Origin: Lepidurus packardi
Lineage: Eukaryota; Arthropoda; Branchiopoda; Notostraca; Triopsidae
Assembly: GCA_023053545.1 (NCBI GenBank)
Contig: JAKZAN010000005.1
Coordinates: 8,308,001-8,372,000 of the forward strand
DNA length: 64,000 bases
Direction of reading: 5' to 3'
Numbering within the stretch: the stretch's first letter is position 1; each line of letters begins with the position of its first letter. Both the position numbers and the translations under genes were made by a program. The notes below the pieces were generated by a model that did no database searches, was not told the DNA's origin, and was given only the letters and a program-made list of their open reading frames with translations. Shown here piece after piece: positions 12,089-24,700 of the stretch.

Positions 12089-15040
12089 CAAGTCGTGGAA
12101 AAGGATTGTGAAGGCAAATTGTTTTCGTGGGTGGGTTGGGTGGGCTGCAGTAAAATTCCATTCCATTGGGTTTAATTGTACATGTTAGACCGTGGTACTC
12201 GGCTTATATGACAGTAGAGTGGCAATTGCTGGCTGGGATGAGGGTTTTTCCCACTGTTGACCATCATAAATCACGGTAACCGAGACTGGCCACCCAGTGG
12301 AGTTTGGTTCAGGTAAAAAGCCAAGACTTGCCTGGGCTTGTGAAGAGCAAGGTGTCCCAAGCTCCAGCATGTAGCGGAGTAACTTGACTTTTAAAAGCGT
12401 CAGTTTAGAGGTGCCAAATAGACAGCTAAAGGCCACAGCGACCGTAAAAGGCTACTCGGTTCTGCAATTCCAGTTCAACTGGGGTCAACCGCAACAACGC
12501 AAGATTACTGCCAAGATTCCGGGTGAGTACTGTCCCATTCCGCACCAAATGTAACCCCGGTTTTGACTGTGGGAATGGACACAGATAGGATATCCCAGAA
12601 AGATACAATGCAGTGGCCAGTTAAGCTTATCCAACAATAAAAAGAGAGAGAAAAAAGTGAACAACCCCCCCAATTGTTGTTAAACGGTCAGTCAGTCAAC
12701 AAGCTGACCACAATGTAGAACCTACAATGTTGACCTGTTGGGAGACATCGGAGAAAAGGCTGTTGTAAACTCAGCAGGTGTGAAGCTTTAATTTAAATTG
12801 GGCAAGAGGGTTCTCTGCTACGAAATTCCGTTTCCTCGGCCCATTTCCGCTTGCAGCTTCTGAGGTAGGATTTTATCTTTGCGTAGCGAATGAAAAAAAA
12901 GGCAAAAAAGAGTCCATATACTCTTAAACCCCCCAAAAAGTGTCGTATGCCCGTCAAACTGCATATATGCGAGGTCAGAGCTGACGGTCTGTTGAATGAT
13001 GGCGTTAAAAGAGCATAAAACATGTCGTCGGCAGGTAAAACGCGGACTCTTGCCGAAACCCAGGCGCCATTTCCTGGCAAACAGACTCGACTCAGACTGG
13101 GTCATAGACCATGTATTTCCGTGTTTAATCATAAAAAAGAAAATCCCCTTTTCCGCTGCCATGGAACTGAAATCGAAAATTACCGACAGCCTATTACGAG
13201 GTACTTTTTCTTTATTCTCCCCGTGTGTGTTGTGTAATGGCTGGTTTGGTGCATATTATATAGACCTCCTTGCGACCAACTTATTCATAGCGTTGTCAAA
13301 ACGGAAACTACCCGTCAATGGCAGTTTACCCAGCCTTTAGTCTGACTTGGGAGCCCCTGTGTATAGAAACGACGAGGCTTGGCGTCTGATATGGGGGAGA
13401 CACCGTAACAGAGCAATATTGTCGTATATATGTAGGGGAGATGAGAACGTGAGGGCAACGTAGATGAGACCGCGTGATATTCCAGGTGATACAGGCACGG
13501 GGACCTGCTTGCCCATAAGAAAGCTAATTTGGTGACGTGACTGTCGGGTTGATGTGACGCCTTCTACGTTTGCGATTTGCATGAATTGGTCCAGGAAGTT
13601 GGAATTGTCAATACATTCATTGTCTCCTCGTTTTTAAAAATAAAAAATTCTGATGTGAAGATTTGATTTGAAGCTAATTGTGGGCGAGTCTTTTGATTTC
13701 ACGAAGGTTTACTCGTCGGTGGGCTGTTTAGGTTGACTCTGCTCCGCGATACAGGTTTAAGGATGATACGGGTCATCTGTGATTGTGTCCGCCTGTATTG
13801 ACACCCTTGACGGATGTTTTGGAAACATGTCGGCTACGCATGAACACCGACTTGGATACCTTCTATTTTACTTTTTGAATGCTTCATTGCACATCCCATT
13901 TGGGTATTATTCCCCTTCCAAATACCGAGGCTCCCCCTTGGCTCTCTTTCCAGCTTGTAAGAATCGGGTGGTCGCTGCGGTTTAAGTCGCTATTGTGGAC
14001 GTTCGCTCTCTCCTCTCTTCAGCTCAGCTACTCTTTCCCAAAGAACGTCTATATGGTAGTGTGTTTCTTTGTGACAACAATGAAAAGCGCCCGATATAGT
14101 TGCCGTTTTGGGGCTAATCGATTCGTCACGCTGGTACTGATTAGTCATTGAGAAGGACGAGACCTAGAGCTTTGGATTCTTGTAAAACACAAATGTTTTG
14201 CTGGCTGCCAAAAGGGACCAATCAGGGATGTCGTTACTGCAGCCATGCGTGGGTTTGCAGAGTTAAGAGAGGAGAGGACATGGGGGCGATCTTTCATTGT
14301 TGAGCACTGGAGTTCGCTCAGTCATGGTGGCTAACGAGGTGGATTGTTCACTGGTGGTGGACGTGGGTTATATTGCCAATAAATACATGGCAAGTCGGGG
14401 ACGTTTTTAGAAAGACGAGAGAAAATGAGTCAAATCACCCCCTTTCACGGAAATTGAAACGGGCAGGGCAAGGACAGCTTCTATCTGAACCCTAAAGTTC
14501 ACAAATTGGTTTAGTGAGAAGCAAATCCGCTTGAGCAAGTCCATTCATCATAATGGTCGGTTTGCTTTAAAGTATTCACTGTCTTATGACGCTCCATTAC
14601 AGGAGGTGTGAGATTACAGGTCTCTAGCATTTCCCTTGTTTTTCAATTACTAATACTTCGGGTGCCATTAATCTTAGGGGCTGGTTTCGTACCATTGTAT
14701 GGGTCCATCCGGCCGTCCCAAGAATCATGTGTGGTAGAAGGGGTTTGGTGATCCTGCGAAAAAGACCCACCACCCAAGTGCTCTGTTCAGCTAGGGCCTT
14801 CATCAATTGCCAGCTTGTTAGACAGGGTCCTTAATTAAGGACCTTGACGATTCATTAGGCCTTATGAAAGCCACCTGCATGTGGTCATGTATATGTGGTT
14901 ATTCGATGGTCGCCCCAAGGCGGCCTGGCGCTAGTGGAGAAGGAGTGTGCACTGTTGTGTATATGTATGCATGACTAAAGGGGCCCATTTACTTTGCGTT
15001 GAATTCTGGGGACCCAAGGCTTCCTCTTCTTCGAACTCTT

Positions 15041-15054
15041 TTTATTTATTTATT
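15041..15054 (-). promoter_or_regulatory. inv: candidate poly(A) signals of inv
   Basis: TTTATTTATTTATT on the + strand reads as overlapping AATAAA on the - strand, about 650 bp after the inv stop. It implies a 3' UTR of similar length to that of en. Confidence 0.45.
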
Positions 15055-15702
15055 TTTCTAAATAATGCTACTCAGGAACCTCGCGTTACGGTGACGTAAT
15101 ACGGTGAGTAGGAGCAGCAGGGACTTCCGTGAAGGATCAGAATCTACGAATTATTTAAATGATTTTTTAAAAATAATAGAAAGGTCTTAAGCCATGTTTA
15201 AATTAGGGAAGTGAAAGTGTGTAATGGGTGAAGTGATTTTTTTTACACGTAAACCACGAAAAACTGTAACAAGACAAGTAAACTTGAAAACTGGATAGCA
15301 CTGTGCATTATATAGACATTTTCTTGAATTTTTGAAGCATACTTCCAATTTTGTACACACTTGAGAACAGAAAGATTGCACTTAGATCAAATTTCGCCAG
15401 TAGATCGTTGTTTTTTTAGCCAGCTATGATAAATCAACCCATTAAAGTAAATGCGGAGAAATTGTACGTTCTCATATGAAGTATGGCACAAAGAAGGTTT
15501 TTCGTGTAGTTATGGTATTAGCGTATAAGCTGATGAATTGCGGAATCGACACTGAACAATCTAAATTTGCCTAGATGATCCAAGAAAAGCCCAAACGAGC
15601 GGAGAATTACATCTTGAACTTTCTTTTCTTTCATACGGCTACAAAGTCTTTGGCAACACAAGAATGCTGTACAGAGGGAATTAGGAAACTGGACTCGAAA
15701 TG

Positions 15703-18700
15703 TCAACAAGCATTGTTGCTGCTGCTACTGCTGGCCTCCATTTCCATGTCCATTTCGCCCTCTTCGTCGTCGTCCATCGCCATGGTGGAATGGTTGTACA
15801 ATCCTTGAGCCATAAGCTGCAGAGCTAAAGGATTCTTTTGCCCGGATGCTTTCTTGATCTTGGCTCGCTTGTTCTGGAACCATATTTTGATTTGATTTTC
15901 GTGCAACTGCAATTCGCGAGCCAGGTCTTGGCGCCTCTTCTCGGTCAGATACCGATTTTCAGTGAATTCCGTCTTGAGACGGGCCAGCTGCTCAGCTGTG
16001 AAGGCAGTCCGAGGACGTTTTTCGTCCGGCTTCTTCGTCCTTTTCAAACGACGAGTTCGTGGACCTGATCAAAACAAACTTACAATTAGTACTACAATCA
16101 GCAAGGTAGCGAAAAGGTGAGGGTCAGAAGAAGTTTTCAAACGTCTTTTTGAACTCTTGTTTTGCTCTATTTTCGCTTAGACAAACGCCTCATTTCAGTA
16201 GAGTCCACAAAGGAAAGGTAAATGGAACAATGAGCCTGAAACAAACCCTTTAGAAGTAAAAAAAAAACTTAGGGGAAGTTTCCTGGAACACCCAAAGTTT
16301 TATCCTAGGTTTTTATGTGACTCAAATAAGGGCTTAAATCACGACTATACTGGGTAGCACAGGGCTAGAACGGCAGGGTGCAACTCGTAAAACTTATTTC
16401 AACGTGAACTAAAAAAGCACTCATAAAGTAGCTGAAAGTAAACCAGAAAAAAACGACATTCGTTAACTGTCACGTATGCAAGCTTTTTAAAATGACGAGT
16501 CGTGGTTCGGTAAAGTTCACTTTTACCCACTTTATACTGTCTTGTATATTTTTATTTTTTTATTTTTGAGGGAATTTTAGCAGGCTAGTATCCCCGGGGT
16601 TTAAGAGCTTATGCCGCAGTCACGCAAACTGTGTCAAAATGAGTGCCAACCCAAACTCTCAGCCAGTTTCAGACAGACTGATGACTGATATCCCGTAATG
16701 CTAGGTCAGGTTCGGGAAACCTCCCGCTGGGTTAAGGAGCATGTTCAACCCAGGGTGTCCTCTTGTTTCTTAACCGTAAAGACCCAAAGTGTCGTAGAGC
16801 GATGCAGGATTTCGAGACTTTTGATCACTGTAGGACACACACATACACACAAAGCAAAAGAAAGGTTTGCGATCTAGGAACTAGAACTTTTGTAGTAAAC
16901 AGGTCAGTTTTTCCGGAATTTCTGAGCCCTAATTTCTTGTGGTGATTCAAACATGGTCCCAAGCGATGTACCAGCCCTGCAGTGTAGAGCGGCAGCGACC
17001 ACACACGGAAGCTCAGCTCCGGAACCCATGCTGAGTTATGGACGTTAACTAGCATACCAATATGTTTATAGGACTCGGAAAGTCAGTTGGTGTACTGTAC
17101 CTTGGCAATATTCAGACAGCGCATAGCAAAAAGAGTTCGCGGTGACCGTATACATGCCGATCAGACGGTAAAAGTGTCACTTTCGGGGCACCAAGACCAT
17201 TCCGCTCTTCAAGGGGATTTTTGGAGTTTGAATGGGATTAGGGCCGGGTTTAGGACGTGTTGTGGGCCAAAACCTTGGACGTCTCTACTTCCGAAACAGG
17301 GGTGTTTGAAGTCTATTTTAGCCGCACAAAAAGGGACGCCAATTAAAACGAGGACTGTCAGTGTCGTCGGTGTTGGGCTTGAATCAAATCGCCATGACAA
17401 GAGATAACCCCTTCAGAGAGCCCTGTCAATCCAGTGCAAACTCAGCCAAACTCTCGGAATAGTGTGGCCTATACATGAAGTCGTTTCCTGTCAGGTTGTA
17501 CTTGTCATTCTCAAGCGATTCTGACGGGATGGTCTGACAGTATGCTTGGTCTGTTGGCCCATTTGTCAAAAGGCGCTCATTGTGCGAGGATTTCTGTCTT
17601 TGATGCTCTGAAGGTGTTTCAAGGTCCAGCGCCACTTTTTGTTTTATTTCCTGCGTCAAGATTACAAAATGTGCGTCCAATTGGCTTCTCTTTGTTGGGA
17701 AAATGCGAAATAACGGCAACGGAGTGATTGATCTTGAAATCGTTGGCTGCTGCATGGGTCTCGCGAACCACACCCCAATATTATGCGGCTTGGCTATGTG
17801 AAGGTTCATTAGCTTATTCTAAAGCGTTGCAAGCTTTAAATTTTACGTTTTTGTTTTGACGGACAAGTTCACAAGTTTGGCTTTCGGGGGCAATCCAACC
17901 CATGTACCCGCCGTGCTAAAAAGGGACATTCCTTCGAGTTCCGGGAGGTGATTCTGACGCTTTTGACAGATGAAACATCCTGTCGATACATCCCAGGAGG
18001 GCCCTCAAACTATTAGTGTTTCGCTCATAAACGCCGTTTAGTCTTGTAAACGTTTTGCTGGGAGCAGGAAATGATATGGGAAACTGAACGCTGGCATTGG
18101 GAAGGGTTTGCAACTGCTCCTCTGGGAGCTGTGAACCATTCATTTGGCCCTATTGTTGGAGCACGACTACTGCCAACTGAACGCTGGCAATGCAGTTTTT
18201 GACTTGACGTATGAATGCTTAATGAGTTGGAAACATTCGAAAACTTTCTAGAGTCAGTTAGGTTGTGCGCTGCAGTGTATTTTCCCCGAAAAAAAGGGAC
18301 AAATAAGGGAAATTCCTCAAATTCACTGTTGGAAGGTTACTCAGCTCAAAGGCTTTACAAGGGGGCGTGAATTGACTGAGGTTAGAAACGAAGCGAAACG
18401 GCTTTGCTAAAAGACGATGGCATCAAGCTCTCCCACAGTCCAAGCAGTCCGTCGAGTTAGATCAGTGCAATGCTTGAATCTCGACGACGGAACTTTGCTG
18501 TCGATGATAGGCATCGGTTATGCGCGTAAGCTGTCGACAAAGCTTTGATCGACCAGCCGTGAAACGAACCTCCGGCCCGCAAGAATGCGATGTTGGGGTT
18601 TTCTTCTGCGAGGCTGCGAAACTTGATAAAAATCATCTTTACCTATTGACCAAAGCTCGTCAAGAATGTGGAAACCGTGTCAAATCCATTACTCAATTGG

Positions 18701-21700
18701 ACTCAAGCTCGCCCACGGAGAAAGCTTCACAATCGCGCGATTCAAAGCTTTTTTGACAAAAACTTTTAAAAGAATTTATATGTATATAGTCTATATCTGT
18801 ATGTGTGGCTGTACAGTGTATGGCGTGCAAAACAACGGACGCAATAGCACTGGTCCCTTCCCATACACTCGTTACGCGCAACCAAGTAAAAAGTAAAAGC
18901 CAGCTGGTTAATGGCATTAATTTAGAAGGCCGGATCTCGCCTTTTTCCTACTCGTCCTGGTATATCTATGTACTACGTACTGTACATATATATCCGCGGC
19001 AGTAACTACGGGGACTGTTGCGAATTTAATGACCATGACAGACACTGCCAGAGCAAGAGCCAGCTAAAGGTCTTTTCCACCAAAGTCCTCGACCATAACG
19101 TCACCCTCTTCTTGTTCCGTATAGTACAGTAAGAGTAACCATAGCTGGTTGGGCTTTTGGGCATTTCGAGTGGGAATCTTTTCTCAGAATGCTAGCATTT
19201 TTGGGGACTATAATCACGTATATTGCCGAGCGTGAGTTCCAATTGAATAAAATTGCATTGTTGGGTCTTGGAGCAGTCGCTGGCCTTTTGACTTCTTCTT
19301 CTTTGCTTTTTTTCTTATTTTAACTCCTGATAAAAGCTTGAGTAACAGACCACCCAAGTTGTTGCACACAACCAAAAAAAAGATACTTTGCTTGCCATTC
19401 AAATTACCCAGGTTTCTAAGCAAAGCTCCAAACCACAGCGACTTTTTTTTATATACAGATATTTTTTATTTGCCTTTGCTAAAGTTGAGATCAGTTCTGC
19501 TATTTTACCCCGTATATCTTAGAACTCCCCTATTAAGGATTCGGGTCTGGTACATTGTCTTCTGATGCGCTCGGTTATTATCAATTTAAATTCTTGGGGA
19601 ATTTTTTCTTTCGTTTTTGCAAATCCGTAGCCTTGCACAAATGCGACTCAAGCGTTTAAAAGGTTTTTTTTTTTACTGTCATGAAAAATAGTTTCGTCTC
19701 CAACTAACAAGCTGGCAGCGACCGTTTTCCATTCCAGGCCTTTAAGATACGTTAAAACGTCTTAATAGTTGGTTTACAGCTCCTTTAATCGAAATTCTTT
19801 TCGTTTTAACTGTCCGTGTTAGAGCATGCGTATGTGTGTGTGTGGCTGATACACTTCCAAGGACCCTTTTAGTCTCATTAAGGGTTTGAAAGAGAGCGTG
19901 GGAACTTGCTCAGTGCATAAAAAGAGACATTTTGATTACGACGCCCCGTCCATCGTAGCAAACGTTATGTGCACCATGTCCTGCAGGTCTGGGTAGCTGA
20001 AAGCGAGCAGAGCAGTCCTTGATGAAGTTGTTGCCTAGATGTTAGTAGCAAGGTATCGTTTTTGCCTGAGCGGAAAGCCCTAGTTTCCTTCTCTTCCTTT
20101 TTTGTATAGGAGGATTCTCTTTACCCCTCTTAATTTTTAACTTTTTTTTTTTTAACTTTTTTTTCTGGAGTCGAGAATGAACTGGAAATACAGCCATTAA
20201 GCGTAAAGGCCAGCCCTTCGGCCAGCACGGGAGCGTCCCAACTGCAGCCGAAAGGATTACACGACATGACCGTGGAAGACCACACTGTGTGGATATGTGT
20301 GTCCCAAAGTCTCAGAGAAGCTTCCTTATACAGATTCTTTTCTCTGGCTGTCCGCCCTTCTTAGACCTTTAGCGATCTGGGGGGTTTCTGACCCTACGGA
20401 AACGGTGGTCCCCAGAAAGTTGTGTCATAATTACGATGATCACTGCAGGCGACTTGAGTTCACTTTTACACGAAAAGGCTTCTGGTATTCCACACGGCCG
20501 AGACCAACAGGGAAACAACAGGGGGAAAAAAAAGGGTGAAGAAACTAGTCCAACCGCTGATAAACCCTATTGTTAGCGAGGCCGGCATAACAGGGGAGGC
20601 TATTTCATGAGTTTTCAAAGTTCTGACAAGCGTGTACGCCTATCATCAATCCTGACGACGCGTAAGATTTTTGTCTTTTTCGGTACGTACAACAGACCTG
20701 CTGAAGCGTAATCGGATGCTGCAGCACGCCTGGTGCCTGCTTTTATATTACAGTCCTTTTTTTTAAGAAAAATAGTTGTGGGGGTCGACAAGTGAAGCTG
20801 CCCGACTTTACGATGCTGCATAGGTTCTTTTAAAAAAATAGAAGAAAACGCCGCTGGAGCATATGGTCGGGAGGTGAAGTGAAAATTGAATTAAACTGTG
20901 TTTACCAGAAGGGCTTATCCGTGAGTCAGGAGTTAGGGACCGAAAAAGAGCTCGCAGGGAGTTTAAATGGCTATAAATTGTGAATGAGGACAGGCTTGAA
21001 GTGGAAGGAGAGCCATGCAAATGAAGTTGTTGAAGAGCACATAGGGGCCATCCCTTTTCTTCGCATCTTATAATACCAGCCACCAGGGCTTATCAGAAAG
21101 TTGGCGACAGTCGTATCTCGTGGGTGGTCGCGGCACTTTTGTGCTGGTGAGCCATCATCTTTGCTTGCATCATTACAACGTTTTCCAGGGCTGGGTTTCC
21201 TATACGTACTGGTTGCACGAGCTTGGTGTGTGCACAGGCTTAATTTTCCACTTTTTCTTGTCTTCTTTCTTTAATCGCTTTTTGTTGCTGATAGCCTTCC
21301 CCTTTCTCTTCTTTTTTGTAAAAAATAAGAAATAAATAAAATAAAAACACATATTTTTTTTTAGGTTTGGTAACCTCATCTGTCAAGTAAGCGTCTGTGC
21401 CTTGTAAGCTTTCTTATTCCTTATGGATTCTATACATCTCCGTCATCTTTTTTCCACTTCTTCTTCCTCTTCATTTCGACCCAACAAAAAAAACTTGAAA
21501 AAGAGGCTTGTATACCGCAACAAGCGACCGTTTTGGTGGTTTTGGGATTTCAGAAAAATAAAAAGCTCGCGGATTGTTGGGTTTGGGGATATCGTAGCTG
21601 TGAAAGCCAGCATTGGTTAAGCATCTTAACTCTTTTCCCCATTGTGTGTATGTGTGTGTGCGTGCAAGGCAAGGCAAGGGGCCTTCAACTTCACGTCTTC

Positions 21701-24700
21701 ATTAGTAGAGCTCTCTCTCTCTTTCTCGAATTTACAAAAGCTCATGCAGACAGGGGCTTTGGCTTCTTTTCTTATGGAGAGGGTTATGGATGAGGAAGGC
21801 CCGTCAGGCTGCCACGAAGGTAAAAGGGGAATTAGATAGGAAAAAAAGGAGCTGTAGAAAAAAACTGACCACCGTGAGCGATAAGGCCCATGCAGAGATT
21901 TCATGCGGCGCAAGATTGATCTGATGTGCAATGAGTGGGTTGGCATGCAATAACAACCTGTTTGGCCTATTGACTTCTGTCGAGGCAGATTCACGTTGCT
22001 TTTCTGTGTTTGCTAAATCTTGTCGCACAGACAGGTAAAGGGAAGACTGTTGGAAGTAAAGGGAAGGGTATGTGTGCAGTAAAGGGCAAGGGTAGTGAGG
22101 TAAAGGGATGCTTACGTGGTAAAGGGCAGCAAGATGGTAAAGGGAAGGTTACGTGTGCTATTGGTAGCGAAGGGATGGCATGGGTATCATGTGTTTGCTG
22201 TGGCTACATCTTGTTTCGGACTGCCAAGAACTAACTACAAAGCCAATAGCATCCGAAAGTAACGTAACAACTCTATAGAAAAGACAATAGCGTTTGAGAT
22301 TGTGGCAGAAAGGTGAGAAGAACACTGCAAAAGGCCCGAGTCATGAAGGTTACGTCATATTTAAAAAAAAAAATAAAAAAGAATTGAGAAACGGCCAGTC
22401 TAGCAGTAGGTCAACAATTGAGAGCCACAATTTTCACTTCTTGCATATGGATTGGGAAGGATATGTATTTATGCAACAGCAACTATGCTTATTCATTGTG
22501 TGTGCACGTTGGCTGCTTAAACAAGTGCCTTCTAGGAAACCAGGTATTTTTTATTTTATTTTTTAAGGCGCAACTGACGTCAGAGGTTAAATAGGCATTG
22601 TTGAATTCGATACATCCTTTAAGGGGGAGCATTGGCTTGCTCTGTTGGACCCAAGCTAGGTTTTTGTCACAAAAGGTTGGGAAACCGGATCCCTTGAAAA
22701 CCGAACTAAAGTTGTCCCCTTTTGGCACCTGGCTACAAAGTTTTTAGCTCGCACGCTAGGCATAAGCAACTTTTTGGCCTTATGGTTCATAAAGGCATCT
22801 CTTTGCTGAAGGCAGGTTTGACTTACAAAGAGTGTCTGGAACCACCCAGGCCGCCAGCGTTGGGTGGTCGAAGCCTCTTGGCCCGTAAATCTCGGCGGGC
22901 TTTTTGTGGGCGCGTGAGCCGTGAGTCAAAAACATAAGAGTCTCGGCCATCCCATCCCGCTCCTTCTTTTCTGCGGGAGTTTCAAACCACATACACAAAA
23001 AACAAGAGTTCTTGCTGGGACCCAAAAGGGGGTACCCACAACAACAAAAAAAGGAGGAGAGACATCCCCCGTGTAGTAGCAATGGAATAAAGACTTGGTT
23101 TAACTGTCACCTCGGCTCTTTTTTTTTCGATTTGTTTTGCCATTTAATTAAGTATTTGCTCGAAAGTAGTAATACGAGCGCCCTTATCGCCCGTGACCAG
23201 ACCCAGAAGGGCAGGGACATTGTTTGGTCAGCCAAGCGACCCGTAGCTATCATCGATGACGTCTACTTTTGGCAGTGAACCGTGTAAACTGGTGCAGTAT
23301 TTCATGGCAAAGGACGAAGAATGTTTCTCTCTAGGGCGATATGGCGTTCTCTAAACCCACTCCATGTGGCTGCGAGACTTAAAGCGCTTTCTGGGGTGGG
23401 GGTTGCCACTCGTGTTATATATTGTTACGGACAGGCCCGTGTCGTTATCGACCTAATTCCCTCCCCCGGAGTAAGTTCCTTTTTCTCTCAATGTAATGAT
23501 GGGATCGCTCCTCGTTTCTGCTCACCCAGCACAACAACTAATTCGTGTATAGTTGTAATAAGTGCTGTGGGTTACCAACCACATGCTCCCAGTGCCTTTT
23601 GCACTGGGACCCACATATTGATCCTAGGGTAAAATCTTTTACGTCTCTATAACCACCTTTGCCAACTAAAGGTATAGAGCACACCGCACAGCACGAGCAA
23701 GAAAAGGTCCTTTACAATTTTTTTTTATTTTTTTTTAAAGGAGCCGCGGATCGAAGAGAGGGACTGTTCCTTGCTTGACATTGAACATAACCAACAGTGA
23801 CAGTTAAATGAGTCATATTAGATATGATGAGCTAACAACTCTTAACGAGGCAAACAGCTTTGGCATTTGGCATTCACAAGTTGAAACGCGTTTTGAACTC
23901 TTTCCCTGTATTTCTCTATATGCATTCTTGATATTACTAACTTGTTTCTTGAAGGCAAGCAAAAAGTGACGGATGACTGTTGAAGGTTTCGTGCGACGAG
24001 CAATTTGCAGCAATCCAGACTGTTTAAAGGTTACTTATTATGGACACTGTTTTCAGCGTTTGCTGTCTCAATGGAGCAATTGTGGAGGTGTACCGTAAGA
24101 AGTCGGGGCGTAGACAGACATGCAAGCTATTTTTTCCTTGTTTTCGTTTTCGCAGAACGAGCCAAAAGCGCCAAGTTATCGAGTTGCCATACCAACACCT
24201 AACAGACGCGTTTCGGGAAGTATCCTAGCGTGAGGCTCTATTATTAGAGACGGCCTAGGAAAAAGACGTGTTTTTATTGTTGCCTGACCTGCCTTTGCAT
24301 TCATGGACATGGCATAGGTATTACTCTTGTGGGTAGGGCTAATTAAAAGCCATAAAGCAATGTAGGTCGAGTAGTTTGGGAGCTCCTGATGGTTGACGGT
24401 TTGCAATTGAGATAACTCGGTAGCCAAGCCAATAATAAATATAAAAAATAAGTAAATAGATAAAATAAAATGATGCTCCCCTGTGATAAATCAAGCAACT
24501 TTTTACAAGTCAAGCCTTGCGCTGGGAAATATCAAACGACCGTTTTATGCATTTTACGCAGCCATAATAAGAGTGGCATGTGGCTCGCTATGCCGATAAG
24601 CATAAATTTCGACTTGTCAAGTGGTCTAACCTTAAAAATGTGGCCTGGAGGAAACGAACAATCGTGTCTTCAGGAGTCCGGCCCATTAAGTGAATGGGAC

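Larger units (their letters stand above)
6012..15702. other. en-inv convergent intergenic region with both 3' UTRs
   Basis: No protein gene is recognisable in this 9.7 kb. It holds the 3' UTRs of en (to about 6.6 kb) and inv (down to about 15.04 kb), a foldback at 9.0 kb, a three-unit tandem repeat at 11.7-12.1 kb, one exact Gli-type site (11159-11167), a near match at about 14770, and four AAAAGGGAC words (7394, 9882, 10574 on the - strand, 14210). Open frames of up to 114 codons occur, for example 12996-13340, but they are overlapped by open frames on the other strand and show no domain. Confidence 0.6.

Noticed and set aside
564-23815. Many TGACTCA / TGAGTCA words (AP-1 type)
   Set aside because: About eight are expected by chance for a 7-mer on two strands in this window, and I count about that many.
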